Positions 37,901 through 48,600 of a DNA stretch of 64,000 nucleotides are shown here, one piece after another (within the stretch, counting starts at the first letter, position 1; each line of letters begins with the position of its first letter). The translations under genes were made by a program, and so were the position numbers. The notes under the pieces are model-generated. The model did no database searches, was not told the origin of the DNA, and saw only the letters and a list, made by a program, of their open reading frames with translations. This stretch comes from Eudorina sp. 2006-703-Eu-15 (lineage: Eukaryota; Chlorophyta; Chlorophyceae; Chlamydomonadales; Volvocaceae). Location of the stretch: NCBI GenBank assembly GCA_003117195.1, contig BDSI01000018.1, positions 348,230 to 412,229 of the forward strand, written 5' to 3'.

Positions 37901-39021
37901 AGCCGGGCCTCACCTCAGTGAGGGAGGGGAGAGAGGTCACCGCATTCCTCTCGTCTTCTTGTGCACAACACACAAACACACACACCGCGTGTTTTTCGAT
38001 AAACACAGCCACACACAGCCACACCCCGTTATCTATTAAACAGCCACACCCCGCGTGGATGCCGCCCGACTTTGGTGGTTTCGGACACACGAACGCACGC
38101 GGGGACGTCTCTCTGGGCAGCGGCGCAGTGCATCCAGAACACCCGGAGACACGCCGCCATGCATACGGCATTCGCCGGCCTGACGCTCTCCGAGGGCCGT
38201 TCGTGGCCGCCCCCCGGCGGGCGCTGCAATAAGAGGAAAGACCGCCGCTCTCCTGTTGTGCAACCTGGAGGGAGGGGCGGGACCTAGGGTCCGTTGTGGA
38301 CGGTGCGCTGTGTGTGTTCGGGAGCGGGGAGCCCCGGCGCGCGCTCCCCCCGGGAACGGCGCAACAGAAGCGCGTCATGTTTGCGCGTCGTACGGTACGG
38401 CAGGCTGACTGTGAGAGTACGAATTACTGTACAACATGCTGTACATGACCGACCCTGTGAGTCCACAGGGACGGAAGGCGCGTGTCCGTACCCCTTCTCG
38501 GCAGATGCGGGTCCAGTTGTGCGTGTACGACTGTACGACTGAATGCTACACCAGAAACACACGTACACCACACACACACACACACACATGTATTGGAAAC
38601 CGCCACCCACACACGTCCGCACACACATGCGCATCCACACCTACCACACACCTGCCCTCACCCAAACACACTCACTGGGTGTGGGTCGAGCTGGTCTGCT
38701 GCCCTTTGACGTCCGTGCAAAACACGGGGCAGCAGCCAGTCCACCAGTCCATCGGGTCCCTCGTGTCGCTGCCCCTCCAGGTTCCCCAAGACACACCCAC
38801 CCCGTACCGCGCAGCAGCGACAGCGGGGCGCCACGTCCCCCTCCACGAACCGCTCGGGAACCAAGCGACAAGGAGCCAGCCGAGCCGCTCGTCCACACAG
38901 CCCACAAACAGGGCCACCAGCACCATCACCTACCGCCTCTGCCCCGCGACACTCTCGCCCCACCCCGCTCTGGACTCCGAACCCATCCCTCCCACCGCTG
39001 CACCGCCGCAGGGCCGGTGGT
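34919..39021. other. Gene-poor region between two minus-strand genes
   Basis: The 4.1 kb should hold the BTB promoter and leader (nearest 34919, perhaps to about 36000) and the 3' part of the coiled-coil gene transcript (nearest 39021). Frames such as 36137-36841 (-) and 36609-37049 (+) have no recognisable domain. The region has simple repeats, including GACT/GACC units near 36530-36555 and GATT/GAGT units at 37617-37662, and TACGG motifs near 37160 and 38390. Confidence 0.45.
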
Positions 39022-42000
39022 CTAGGGCAGGTTGGTCCGCTCCTTCATGGGACTGGGGCCGGGGGCGGCGGCGGCGGCGGCGGCGGCGGCGTGCAGGCCG
39101 GGAGCCCCGCCGGCTGCGGCGGCGCCGCCGCCCGGCCCTGGTCCGCCGATGCCGGCCGCCGCGCCCGCGGGGGCCACTTTCCCCGTGGCCGTTGCCGTTG
39201 TGGGGGCTGGGGCCGGGGCGTCCGTTGCAGCGGTGGCCGGGGCGCCGCCCCATGCCCTGGCGGCCGGCAAGGGTGCAGCACCTGCTGCACCCGGGGGCGC
39301 AGCGGTTCGAGTCGGTGGCGGAGGCGGCGCCACCGCCTCGCCCTCCCCATCCAGCACCTCCCAGCCATCGGGGTAGCTCGCCGTCCGCTGCGGCGGCTGC
39401 GGCTGCTGAGACTGCTGGGGCTGCCGCTGAAGGGGCTGCACATGCGGCGGCAGATGCAATGGACAGCCAGACCGCTGCTGCGGCGCCGTCAACTGCCCCG
39501 GGTCCGCCGCCTCGGCATCTCCCCCCCGGGGGTGCCCGCCATCTTGCGGTGGCAGCTGCAGCTCGCCCGGCAGGGCGGGATCCGCTTCAGACGCCGGGGC
39601 GACCCGCAACGAGGCGGATGCTGCCGCGTCATGCTCGTCCATCGAGGCACCGGGCGGCGCGCCGCCGCCGTCGCCGCGGGGGCTCGTCCCGATGGCGGCC
39701 GCGGCGGCGCCATCATCGAGGCAGGCGGCCGCTGAGTCGCCGTCGGCGCTGCCGTACACCGCCCCCGGCTCCGTCGAGCAAGGCTGCGTCCCCGTCATAC
39801 TGTTTCCAAGTAGTCGGTTGAAGTCGTACAGGAGATCGCCGTACGTGATCTGCGGCTCGGCAGCGCCGGGGGAGCTGGTGCACGGCGGGTCGACCGTCGG
39901 CGGCTCACTCGCCGCCGGGCCGACGGCCGCGACCGCCGAGTCCGGCAGCGTCGATGACGTCAGCTCCGCCGACGCGTCGCCGTAACGCCAGTACATGGAG
40001 TCGTACGGGTCGTACGACGCCGCGTCAAGGCCGTACCGGACGCAGTCGTCCTCGCCGTCCGCTGCGGCGTCGTCATCGTGGCCCTCGCAGTGGCCGTACG
40101 CGGCTTGCTGTTCTGTGTACGACAGTAACTCCTGCGGGAAACGAGTCCGGACGTCAACCCTGGGAGACAAGTCACCTGTACATGTACGGCCATGTACGGG
40201 AATGCACTCACCCGGTCCCATCGGAGCCCTACACAGTCGGCCATACGGGCCCGCCCCCTCGTCCCCGCGCAGCAACCGCACCACCATGCTACTCGCCCTC
40301 CGTGTGGGCCCCCGCCCGCAGTCCCCCGGCCCCAGTCCGCCGCCCACCTGCAGCCCCTCCAGCCTGCGCGTCAGGATGTCATTCTCCCGCCACAGCCGGG
40401 CCTTATCCGCCAGGGCGGCCGTCAGCTGCGCCACCAGCGTCGCCTCCACAAGCTCATCGCTTCCGCCGCCGCCGCAGCTGACACCGCCGCCGAAAGCGCC
40501 AGTGAGCCCGCCGGCGAAGCCGCCGCCGCCGTGGCTGGGCCGGCGGCTGTGCACTCGGCTGCCGTGGCGACTGAGGGCACTCAGGACCGCCGCCAGTCCG
40601 GGGGGCCCCGGGGAGGAGTGGGCGATAGGCGCCGCCGCCGCTACCGGCACCGCCGCCACCGCCATGGGAGAGCCGGCGGCGGCGGGGGAGGACGTGGCGT
40701 CGGCGTCGGCGGCGGGCATCGGTTGGCGGCTCCCACATCCGCCGCCGGGTGCGCTTGCGACTGCAGCCGCTGCTGCTGCAGTTGCTGCTGCTGCTGCTGC
40801 TGCCCGCAGCTGCGCGTTCTCCTGCGGGGCGGGGGAGGTAGACGGAGGCCGGCGGACCAATGGTAAACCAGTACCGTACACGGGCGGCGGGTTGGTGGGT
40901 CGACGCAGTTATTAGGACACACGCTCGAGCCGGCGGGGGGGGGGGTGCGACCGAGGTAGGTACACCACAAGCCGACCTCAAAGCAAGGGAGTGCAGGCAG
41001 GGAGGGAGCAGGACTGGTCGTGCCCCCGTGGCCCAGGTGCCCCCATTGGTGGACCGCCATCCACGGGCAGCTCCCGGGACAGGCGCCGAGGGGCGCTCAA
41101 ACGAGGGCCACAACGGGTGATGACGGCCCGGGCCCCGGCCCCGGTGCCGGGCCTTGGTCCCACCGCCCAGCCACCCACTCGGGACTCCGCCCCTCACCCA
41201 CCGTCGCAAGCTCCCCGCAGCGGCTCTGAGACACCTCCAGCTTGAGAGCCAGGGACTCCGCCTCCGCCGCCCGCCTCGCCGCCTCCGCCTCCGCCGCCTC
41301 CACCTGCCGCTCCAGCGTCGTACACCGGACCTCCGCCGCGTCCGCCCGCAGTCGCGCCTCCTCCGCCGCCCGCCGCGCCTCCTCCAACTGCCGCCGCAGC
41401 TGCTCCCCCTCCGCTGCCGCCGCGACCGCGGGCTCCGGAGCTGACGTCGCCGCCTCCGCCGTCTGGCACCCTTGCCCTGCCGGCCGCTGCTGCTGCTGCT
41501 GCGGGGGCGGCGGCGGCGGCGGCGGCAACGTCATCGCTGCGGGTTGCCCCGCTGGCGGCTGTTGTTGGTTGGATCGGGACAGGCGCTTCGCGGCTGGCTT
41601 GCCGGCCGGCTTGCCTGCGGACGGGGAGGGCTGCGGCCCTGTGGCGGGGTGCGGAGGGGAGGGGACGCCGCCAGGGCGGCGTAGCGGGGGAGTTGGGCCA
41701 GGGAGGGCGATCCCCGGGAGCCAGAATCCCGCCACGTCATCGGGACACGCCGTACAGACCGATCCATCGGGCAGCGCTGGAGCATCAGGGGTTTCCCACG
41801 TGTCCGTCAGTCAAGCGGTTAGTCAGTTGATCAGTTAATCGGTTGGTCGGTTAGTCAGTTAGTCAGACAGGGGCAGGACACACGCTCGAGCCGCCGCTAC
41901 CTTACCCACCGCCGCTACCTTACCCACCGCCGCTACCTTACCCACCGCCGCTACCTTACCCACCGTCGTTATGCCCCCCGGGGAGCCGCTGTGTCACATC

Positions 42001-44829
42001 CTTGTGTGAACGTGAGGCACTCAGGGCACGGCACGAGATAAGGAAGCTGCCCCAAACAAGAGCCCCACCTGCGGCGCCTTCGGTGCCGCCGTCAGGCTCC
42101 GGAGCACTCGCCGCCGCGGCGTCCGCTGCCGGCACCGCCGCTTGTGCGGGGCTTGATTCAGCGCCCTTCTCCGCGGTGGCGGTGGCAGCGGCGGCGGCGG
42201 CGTTCGCGACCGATGGGGATACCGCCATACTGACCGCCGCGTCAGCCGCGCGCGCCGCAGCGGGTTTGATAACTATGAGCTTGCCGCCACCGCCGCCGCC
42301 GCTGCGGCCGCTACGGTGACCGCCGCCACCCGGAGGGGATGTAGGTGTGGGGCCGGTGGGTAAGGTAGCGACGGAGGTGGAGGTAGAGGGACCCGTCGCC
42401 GCCGCCACCGTACGGCCGCTGCGTGCCGCCGCGACCGCCGCCTTCGGCGCGCCGTCGGCGGACACCGCCTTCGACGGCTCCGGCGTCGCCGCCGCTGCGG
42501 TCGCCGCCTTCGGCCCGACCCCTGCCTCCCGCGGCTGCGTTCGGGGCTGCCCTGTCGCCGCCGCCGCCGCCGCCCCCCGACCCGCCACCGGTTCAGAAGC
42601 CCTGGATTGCAAGCCGCCACGACCGCCGCCGCCGCCCCCGCCGCCGCTGCCAGCGCCAGACCAGCCGCCCCCACCCTCTGCGGCGCCCCAGCCCCAGTCG
42701 TCATCATCCCCAACGGCTTGGCGCCACGCGTCTGCGGCTCCGAAACCACGCACCCCGCCGCCGCCGCCGGCGGACCGGGTTTTGTCGAGCACGCGGCCAC
42801 GCCCGGTGGCCGCCGCCGGCCCAGGAATTTGGACGCCGCTGGATCCGGCGGCGGCGCCGCCGCTACCGCCGCCGCTGCTGCTGGCTCCGGAAGCTCCGAC
42901 CGCTCCTTGGCTGCCAGCCGAACCCGCCGGCAGCGGCGACGGCGTCAGCGTCGCCGGCCGGCCGCGGCCATCGCCACTGGAGCGCCCCACCTGCGACCCC
43001 GCAGTGCCGGCGTCCCTGCCCCTGCCCGCGCCCACACCGCCGCCGCCGCCGCCGCTGCTCATGACCCGCCGGCCCGGCGGGCTGCCCGCGGCGCCGACCC
43101 GTGGGTCAGTGTCGCTGTCCGTCTCCCGCGACTCGCCGCCCTCCTCCCCGTCCAGCACTCCGGTGAAAATGGTTTCAAAGTCGTGATCCAGCTGCGTGAG
43201 GAGGTCGGTGGCCCTCTGACCCAGAGAAGTGAAGCCGGAGAAGACCTGCGAGCAGAGGAGGGGGGGAAGGGGGGCGTTAGGGGACATGGGCAGGCAGCCA
43301 GGCACGTTGAAGCTGCACTGCTGCCAGAGCGGGGCGGGGCGGGGCGGGGGAACACAGCGGCCGCCGGGCACGGTGCAGAAGTGGGGGTTCAATTGAAAAA
43401 ATAAATAAACCCGTAGAACGAACCCGGGCACACCCAGCATAACGCAGTATACTGAAGTGGGGGTGTTATTGATGGCGCAGTAGCGCTGCTGCGGGGTGGG
43501 TTGCTATTTGTGCGGCGAGCACTTCCGGATCCCCTCCCTGGCCCGTTCTAGGGACGGCGTAGGCATCGGTATACGGAACCAGGCGAAACCGACCCACCGC
43601 GCCGAGGAGTCCCGAGCCGCCCGTGGGCGACCCCACCAGGCTGTTGGCGGGCGCCACGTCACCATAACGCCCCCGGGACGCCGACGTCGGCGTCGCCGTC
43701 GCCGTCGCAGCCGGCCGCGAGCGCTGCTGCTGCGGTGGAATCATCCAGCCGCCGCTGCCGCCGCCGCCGCCACCGCCGCCGTCACCCCACCCGTCGCCCC
43801 ACCCGTCACCCCATCCACCATCCAAGGTGCTCGTCGCCCTCGCCGACGAGTGGGAAGGCCCGTCGCCGCGGCCGCCGCCGCCGCCAGCGCGGCCGCCCGG
43901 CGACGTCAAGCTGCCCCGCGCGGCGGCCGCGGCACTCCGCCTGGCCTCCGTCGGCGGTGCCTCGGGGGAGTGCGGCCGCGAGCCACGGCGGTGTGCCGTC
44001 GTGGCGGCGCGGCGGCTGCTACTGCTGGCGGCGGCGGCGCCGCCGCCGTTGGGGCTGGCGGCGGTGGTGGAGGTGGCGGCGGGGCCGCTGCCGCGCCCGG
44101 GTGTGTGTGGGTGGTGCTGTAGAGCCGCAGGGGAGAAGTCGCTGAGCAGGTCTGTGACACCGCCCACTAGGATGGAGGTGAGGGCGCCGAAGAGACCGGT
44201 GTCGCTGTCCTCCGCGTCGAGATCCTCCGTACCGTTGTCGTCGTCGCCAGGGTCGCCGTCGTCGCCAGGGTCGCCGTCGCTGCCACCGGCGTCGCCGTCG
44301 CCGCCGCCACTGGGCCGGGCGGAGTCGGCGTCGTCGCTGTAGCCTGGGTAACCGAAACGGACTGCAGGCGGCGTTCGAGTATGGGTGCATGGCAGTCAAA
44401 AATCCAGCAGGCAGCACGGAGGTAGGAGTGTGTCGGCTCGGGGCCGTGGTTCGGAGGTTAGTTCGGCGGTTGGGAGGCGGGAGAGGGGCGAGGAGCTTTG
44501 GTGTGCTGCTCCGACGGTGAGGCCGCGCTGCGCAGCGACGATGGCGCTTCTTGGGGTGTGTGGAGACAAGAGGGCGGCGGCAGGGGCTTGACGGGGGTGC
44601 CTGATTGCGGTGCCCGGGCATCTGGGTGGGTGGGTTTAATCGTTGACTGCAGGATGCGACCCGACAACGCATGGCGGACTGTGTCTGCACTGCCGCATAC
44701 CCCACAAGGGGGCGAGCGACTGGTGTGCAGCTCGCTGGAGGGAACACGAGGGTAGAATAGCTGAGCCGCAACAGCTGCTCCTTCACCGACAAAAGCATGA
44801 CGCGTTGTGCCAACTCGATTCAAGAACAT
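39022..44829 (-). CDS. Large low-complexity coiled-coil protein (golgin-like?)
   Basis: About 1334 aa from six exons: 44829-44787, 44361-43598, 43245-42069, 41638-41202, 40821-40348 and 40131-39022, all in phase. The first exon (MFLNRVGTTRHAFV) was placed by phase only and is the weakest part. Recognisable stretches: an acidic Asp/Gly segment, then LFGALTSILVGGVTDLLSDF; WGDG repeats; VFSGFTSLGQRATDLLTQLDHDFETIF (about 270); long Gly/Ala/Pro-rich linkers; and a clear coiled coil at about 730-810 (QLRRQLEEARRAAEEARLRA and following heptads). A second helix, DKARLWRENDILTRRLEGLQ, continues as ELLSYTEQQ. The amphipathic helix plus long coiled coil recalls golgin or tethering proteins, but I cannot assign a family. 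The proposed intron 40132-40347 is 216 bases with no stop in frame, so it could also be read through. Confidence 0.62.
41891..41962. repeat. 18-bp tandem repeat, four copies
   Basis: Four exact head-to-tail copies of an 18-mer beginning CCGCCGCTACCTTACCCA lie in the intron between coiled-coil exons 3 and 4. Confidence 0.9.
43380..43445 (-). repeat. Dispersed element copy (TCGGGTTT-type core)
   Basis: In coiled-coil intron 2, in the sense of the gene, the sequence reads GGGTGTGCCCGGGTTCGTTC, then TACGGGTTTATT and a T-rich tract. It matches the copies at 54165-54225 (opposite orientation to its host gene), 22475-22540 and 59785-59845. Confidence 0.75.
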
Positions 44830-45610
44830 GGGGTAAACTGATTGCGCGAGCCAGCCGGCAGGTCCACGCAAGCGAGTCGAGGGAGACGCGACGCCGAAGA
44901 CACAATGCGCTATGTTAAACAACCAGCGGCATATTTAATATACATCGTATGCTTGCCTTCGGTGTCATACTCGGCGTACTCCATCGCCAGCAACCCAGTC
45001 GACGCGACAAAATTCAAAGACAAAGACGCTTGAAACTACAGTGATTGGCCTCGCTGCACGTATTACCGTAATGCATTTGTCAGCATCGCATCGGGGAAAT
45101 TCATTTTAGCTCCAAGGCTGAGAGCTCAGACGCCGAAAACAAGGGCTTGCCGCAGTGCTCATGAAGCCCACGATTGAATCCAAACAATAATTCAGGCCCA
45201 ATCTAATCCAAAACAATGACGTTGTTCGGCCAGCACTGCCTACTATTCCTCTGAGAGGGAAGCGAACCGCGACTATGTTGCAACGTGCAACATTACATAA
45301 AACAACCGACGCCCTCATCAGTTGAACTCATCTCCTAATGTACAGTAGATATGCTTCCAGGTTGTTTCGGACGACCGGCGTGCAAAAACGGTTGATGTCG
45401 TAAAATACGGCTGTCCAAAAACCTTTCAGCAAGCCAAATTTCTTTTCTTGGAGTTCTGCCAAACCTTGTACTTTTGATTCGCTGTGCTAGGCTGAGCTTA
45501 TGCTTGTGACTGCTCAATTCAGGGCAGCCTCACGGTTGAGAGTTAAGTCAAGTGCTCGCGGCCCCATCCGTAGATATACCGTCATAGAATCGGAGAGGTA
45601 GCATTTTTCT
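44830..45610. promoter_or_regulatory. Divergent promoter region, coiled-coil gene / BCNT gene
   Basis: About 780 bases between two head-to-head starts. It is one of the most AT-rich parts of the window and lacks the GT-rich and poly-C repeats seen in introns. A minus-strand frame at 45106-45318 and one at 45335-45517 have no domain and are not called. No individual promoter element is convincing. Confidence 0.55.
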
Positions 45611-48600
45611 ATGGCTAGCTTTTTGAACGCTGCCCTGGGGTCTGAGTCTGACGAGGAGGACGATGACTACAACCCCGCCGCCGACAATACTGCTGAGCGT
45701 GAGGATCTGCCACAGACTGCTGCTCCTGGTCGAGGTGGAGCGAAAAACAAGCGCAGGTGAAGGCTGCTGCCATAGGTTGGCACTCGAAGACTTCGGGTTT
45801 CCAAGCCATTTGCCTCGCGATATCGGACAGTACAGCAAGTACTTGCTTCCGGTATACATGGGGGCGTGGCGGGGGAGACTTGGGGGTCCTGCCAACACCG
45901 ACCGGTACGCGGTCTTCGCAGCCTCACCCCCGCCACCAGCCTCTCCTCATGCTTCCTGCCTGCAGGCCAGGAAGGCGTGCCTCGGATTCCGAACCGATCG
46001 CTCTCGGCCTCTGGTCCGTACCACTTGCCCTTCTCCGCTTTCCTGGCGCACTCGTTCACAGCCCACGGGCGGCCGTACCGAAACCCGCAGCCCTCCGCCT
46101 GCTTCCCTCTTCTCCCCCACCCCGTCCCCGGCTGCGCATCATAGTTCCCCGTACTGTACCGCTTACCAATATGCGAACTCGTACGTGCCTGTGCGACCTC
46201 TCAGGCGCGGCGCCGCCATTGCTGCAGTCGCCGGCGCTGACGGCGAAGCCGAGGAGGAGGACGGCGAAGCCGGGGAGGAGGAGGAGGACGGCGAAGCCGA
46301 GGACGCCGCGCCTGACCCTCGGGCCCTGGCCAAACGCGCCAAGGTGGCCTCCCTCTGGGAGCAGATCAACCAGAGGGCGGCCGCCAACGGCACCGCCACG
46401 CAGCGGCCGCCCTCAGCCGCCGTCAACCTGGCGGCCCTGTGTCGCTCCAACCTGGGGGCCAAGAAACCCAAGAAGGCCGACCAGGACAAGGTGGGTGCGA
46501 ACTGGGCTGGGGGCGGTTTGATGGGAAGTCATGATCGGGGGTTGATGGGCTAGGGTTGGGTTGAACCTGGGTCGGTATGGGGTTGATGGTCTGGGTCGAT
46601 GACTGGTTGGACCTTGGTCGCTGCTGGGTCGATGGTGCGTCCTGGGTGGATGAGGAGGTGCGGCAAGGGATCCCACGGCCCGGAAGGGGAAGGTGCTGCG
46701 GGCAGGACGAGGAGGAGGGTGCGACCCGCGTACCGGCCCCCTCCCTGGGGCCCTCCCTGGGGCCCAGGGGCAGCCCGTCCTTCGAGTGCCGGGGTGGCGG
46801 CAGGCCATCGAGGTGGGGTGATTTGAACACCCGGGGGGGCGGGGCCACCTGGTCCGAGTCCGATGTGACTCGGGGGTCCAGTCGCGGAATCTACCCAGAC
46901 CATGCTTCGGGGGGCCGACATCACTGACCTGACCGGGTGGCACGACCGATGAGGGTGAAGATGAGCCGAGCCGCCTGGGCCGCGGTGTGTGGTGAGTTGC
47001 TGGGTGATCAGCATGTGGGGTGGGGTGGGGTGGGGTGGGGTGGGGTGGGGTGGCAGCCAGCGGCGTCGGGGAGTGGCCTGGAGGCGGGGAAGGTCCGCAT
47101 CCTGCGGGGGGTCGGGCGGTGTGTGCCGGCTTGGGGCAGCAGCCTCGTCTCGCACACGAGGGAGGGGGGTGGTGCGGGACTCAGTTGCCGGGCGGGCGGC
47201 CGGCGGCTCGGGAAGCCTCTTCAGAGCAGGCCGGTTGGTCTTAACCTGCCGCTGGTGGGGCCGGGGGGTGAAGGCAGGTCGGAGCCGCTGCAGGCGGAAC
47301 ACGCACCTGCACCCCCGCGGCTGCCATGCCTCCCGTGCAGCTCTTGGCCAGTGCCAGGCCCGGTCAAATATGTAACACACACACACACGGGTGCATTGCT
47401 GGACACGGGTCTGCTTAATCGCGGCTCAGCTTTTCTCCTTGATAACACACACACACACACACACACGGCTCAGTTCTCTTAAACACACAGAGGGGCCCCG
47501 ACCCCAGGGCCCGCCCATCCGCCCCGACGCCACCCGCCGGATCGAACTGGGACCGCCAGGATCGACAGACCCCGCACCTGCCAGCCGCAGCCCCCTCTAC
47601 TCTCCCTGTAGCTTTCCCCCTCCCCCTCAACCCCCCAACCACAACCACAACCACAACCACACACCCCTCGCTCATCTCGCACCTCGTCCTGCAGGTCTGG
47701 ATGCGCAGTCTGGGCCTCCTGAAGCGGTCCACCTCCAAATCGGTGGACAGCGGCTCGCCGTGGGGCGGGGCGGCCGGGGGCAGCGGGGGCGACGCGGCGG
47801 CGCTGGCGCGGGAGATGCAGGCGGCGGACGCAGCGGCCGTGGGGGCCAGCGGCAGCGGCGCACCGGGGGCGGGGTCCGGGCCCGGCGAGGCGGCGGAGGA
47901 GAAGCGCGCGCTGGCGGCGGCGGCGCTGGCGGCGGTGCGCGACACAGCGACGGCGGGGTCGCGGTTGGGCAAGGTGGCGGTGACGGAGGTGCGGCGGTTC
48001 GCTGGCAAGGATATCCAGGTGAGGGCGGAGGGGGTTGGGGGGGTGCGGGGTTGCGGGTTGCGGCGGGGGAAGGCCGAGGAGGGGAGTGGAGGAATCGATG
48101 GAGGGGAGGGGAGTGTGCGGGCTGACGGAACCGGCGGGGCGGGCGGGGGACCGAGGGCAGAAGAGCGCGGGGCGGGGCGGGCCGGAAGGGTGGGGGAGGA
48201 AAGCAAATGGAGGGGTGGATGCGGCGGTGGACAGCTAGGGAGGGGGCCCCAGCCCGCTTCCCAGGTAACGGGGCGTTGGACCGAAGGCTGGGTATCCCAG
48301 ATGCGGTGGTGTGGGGCTGCTGGCTGCTGCCTTTGGACTGTGACGCGAGGCTTGGCGAGACGTGGCCGATAGCCGTACGGAGGGGCGGGGCGGGTTTCTG
48401 CAAGCAGCGGGTCACTCTATGTCAGCTCGCCGTGGGGCGTGTCTGCCGGCGCGTGTGCTCTCCGTACCGCGTGGCGAACGAGCCGCGGCGGCCCATCGCA
48501 CCCACATCCGCATCCAGGGTCGGCGGACCACCTCCACCCCTGCTGGCAGCACCGCAGCATGGATACGTTTTACCAATTTCCTACATACCCCCCCCCCCAA

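Noticed and set aside
40860..41120. Small plus-strand frame
   Set aside because: It is the complement of an intron of the coiled-coil gene and has no coding features.
45106..45517. Two small minus-strand frames between divergent genes
   Set aside because: AT-rich, no domain, and located in the shared promoter region.
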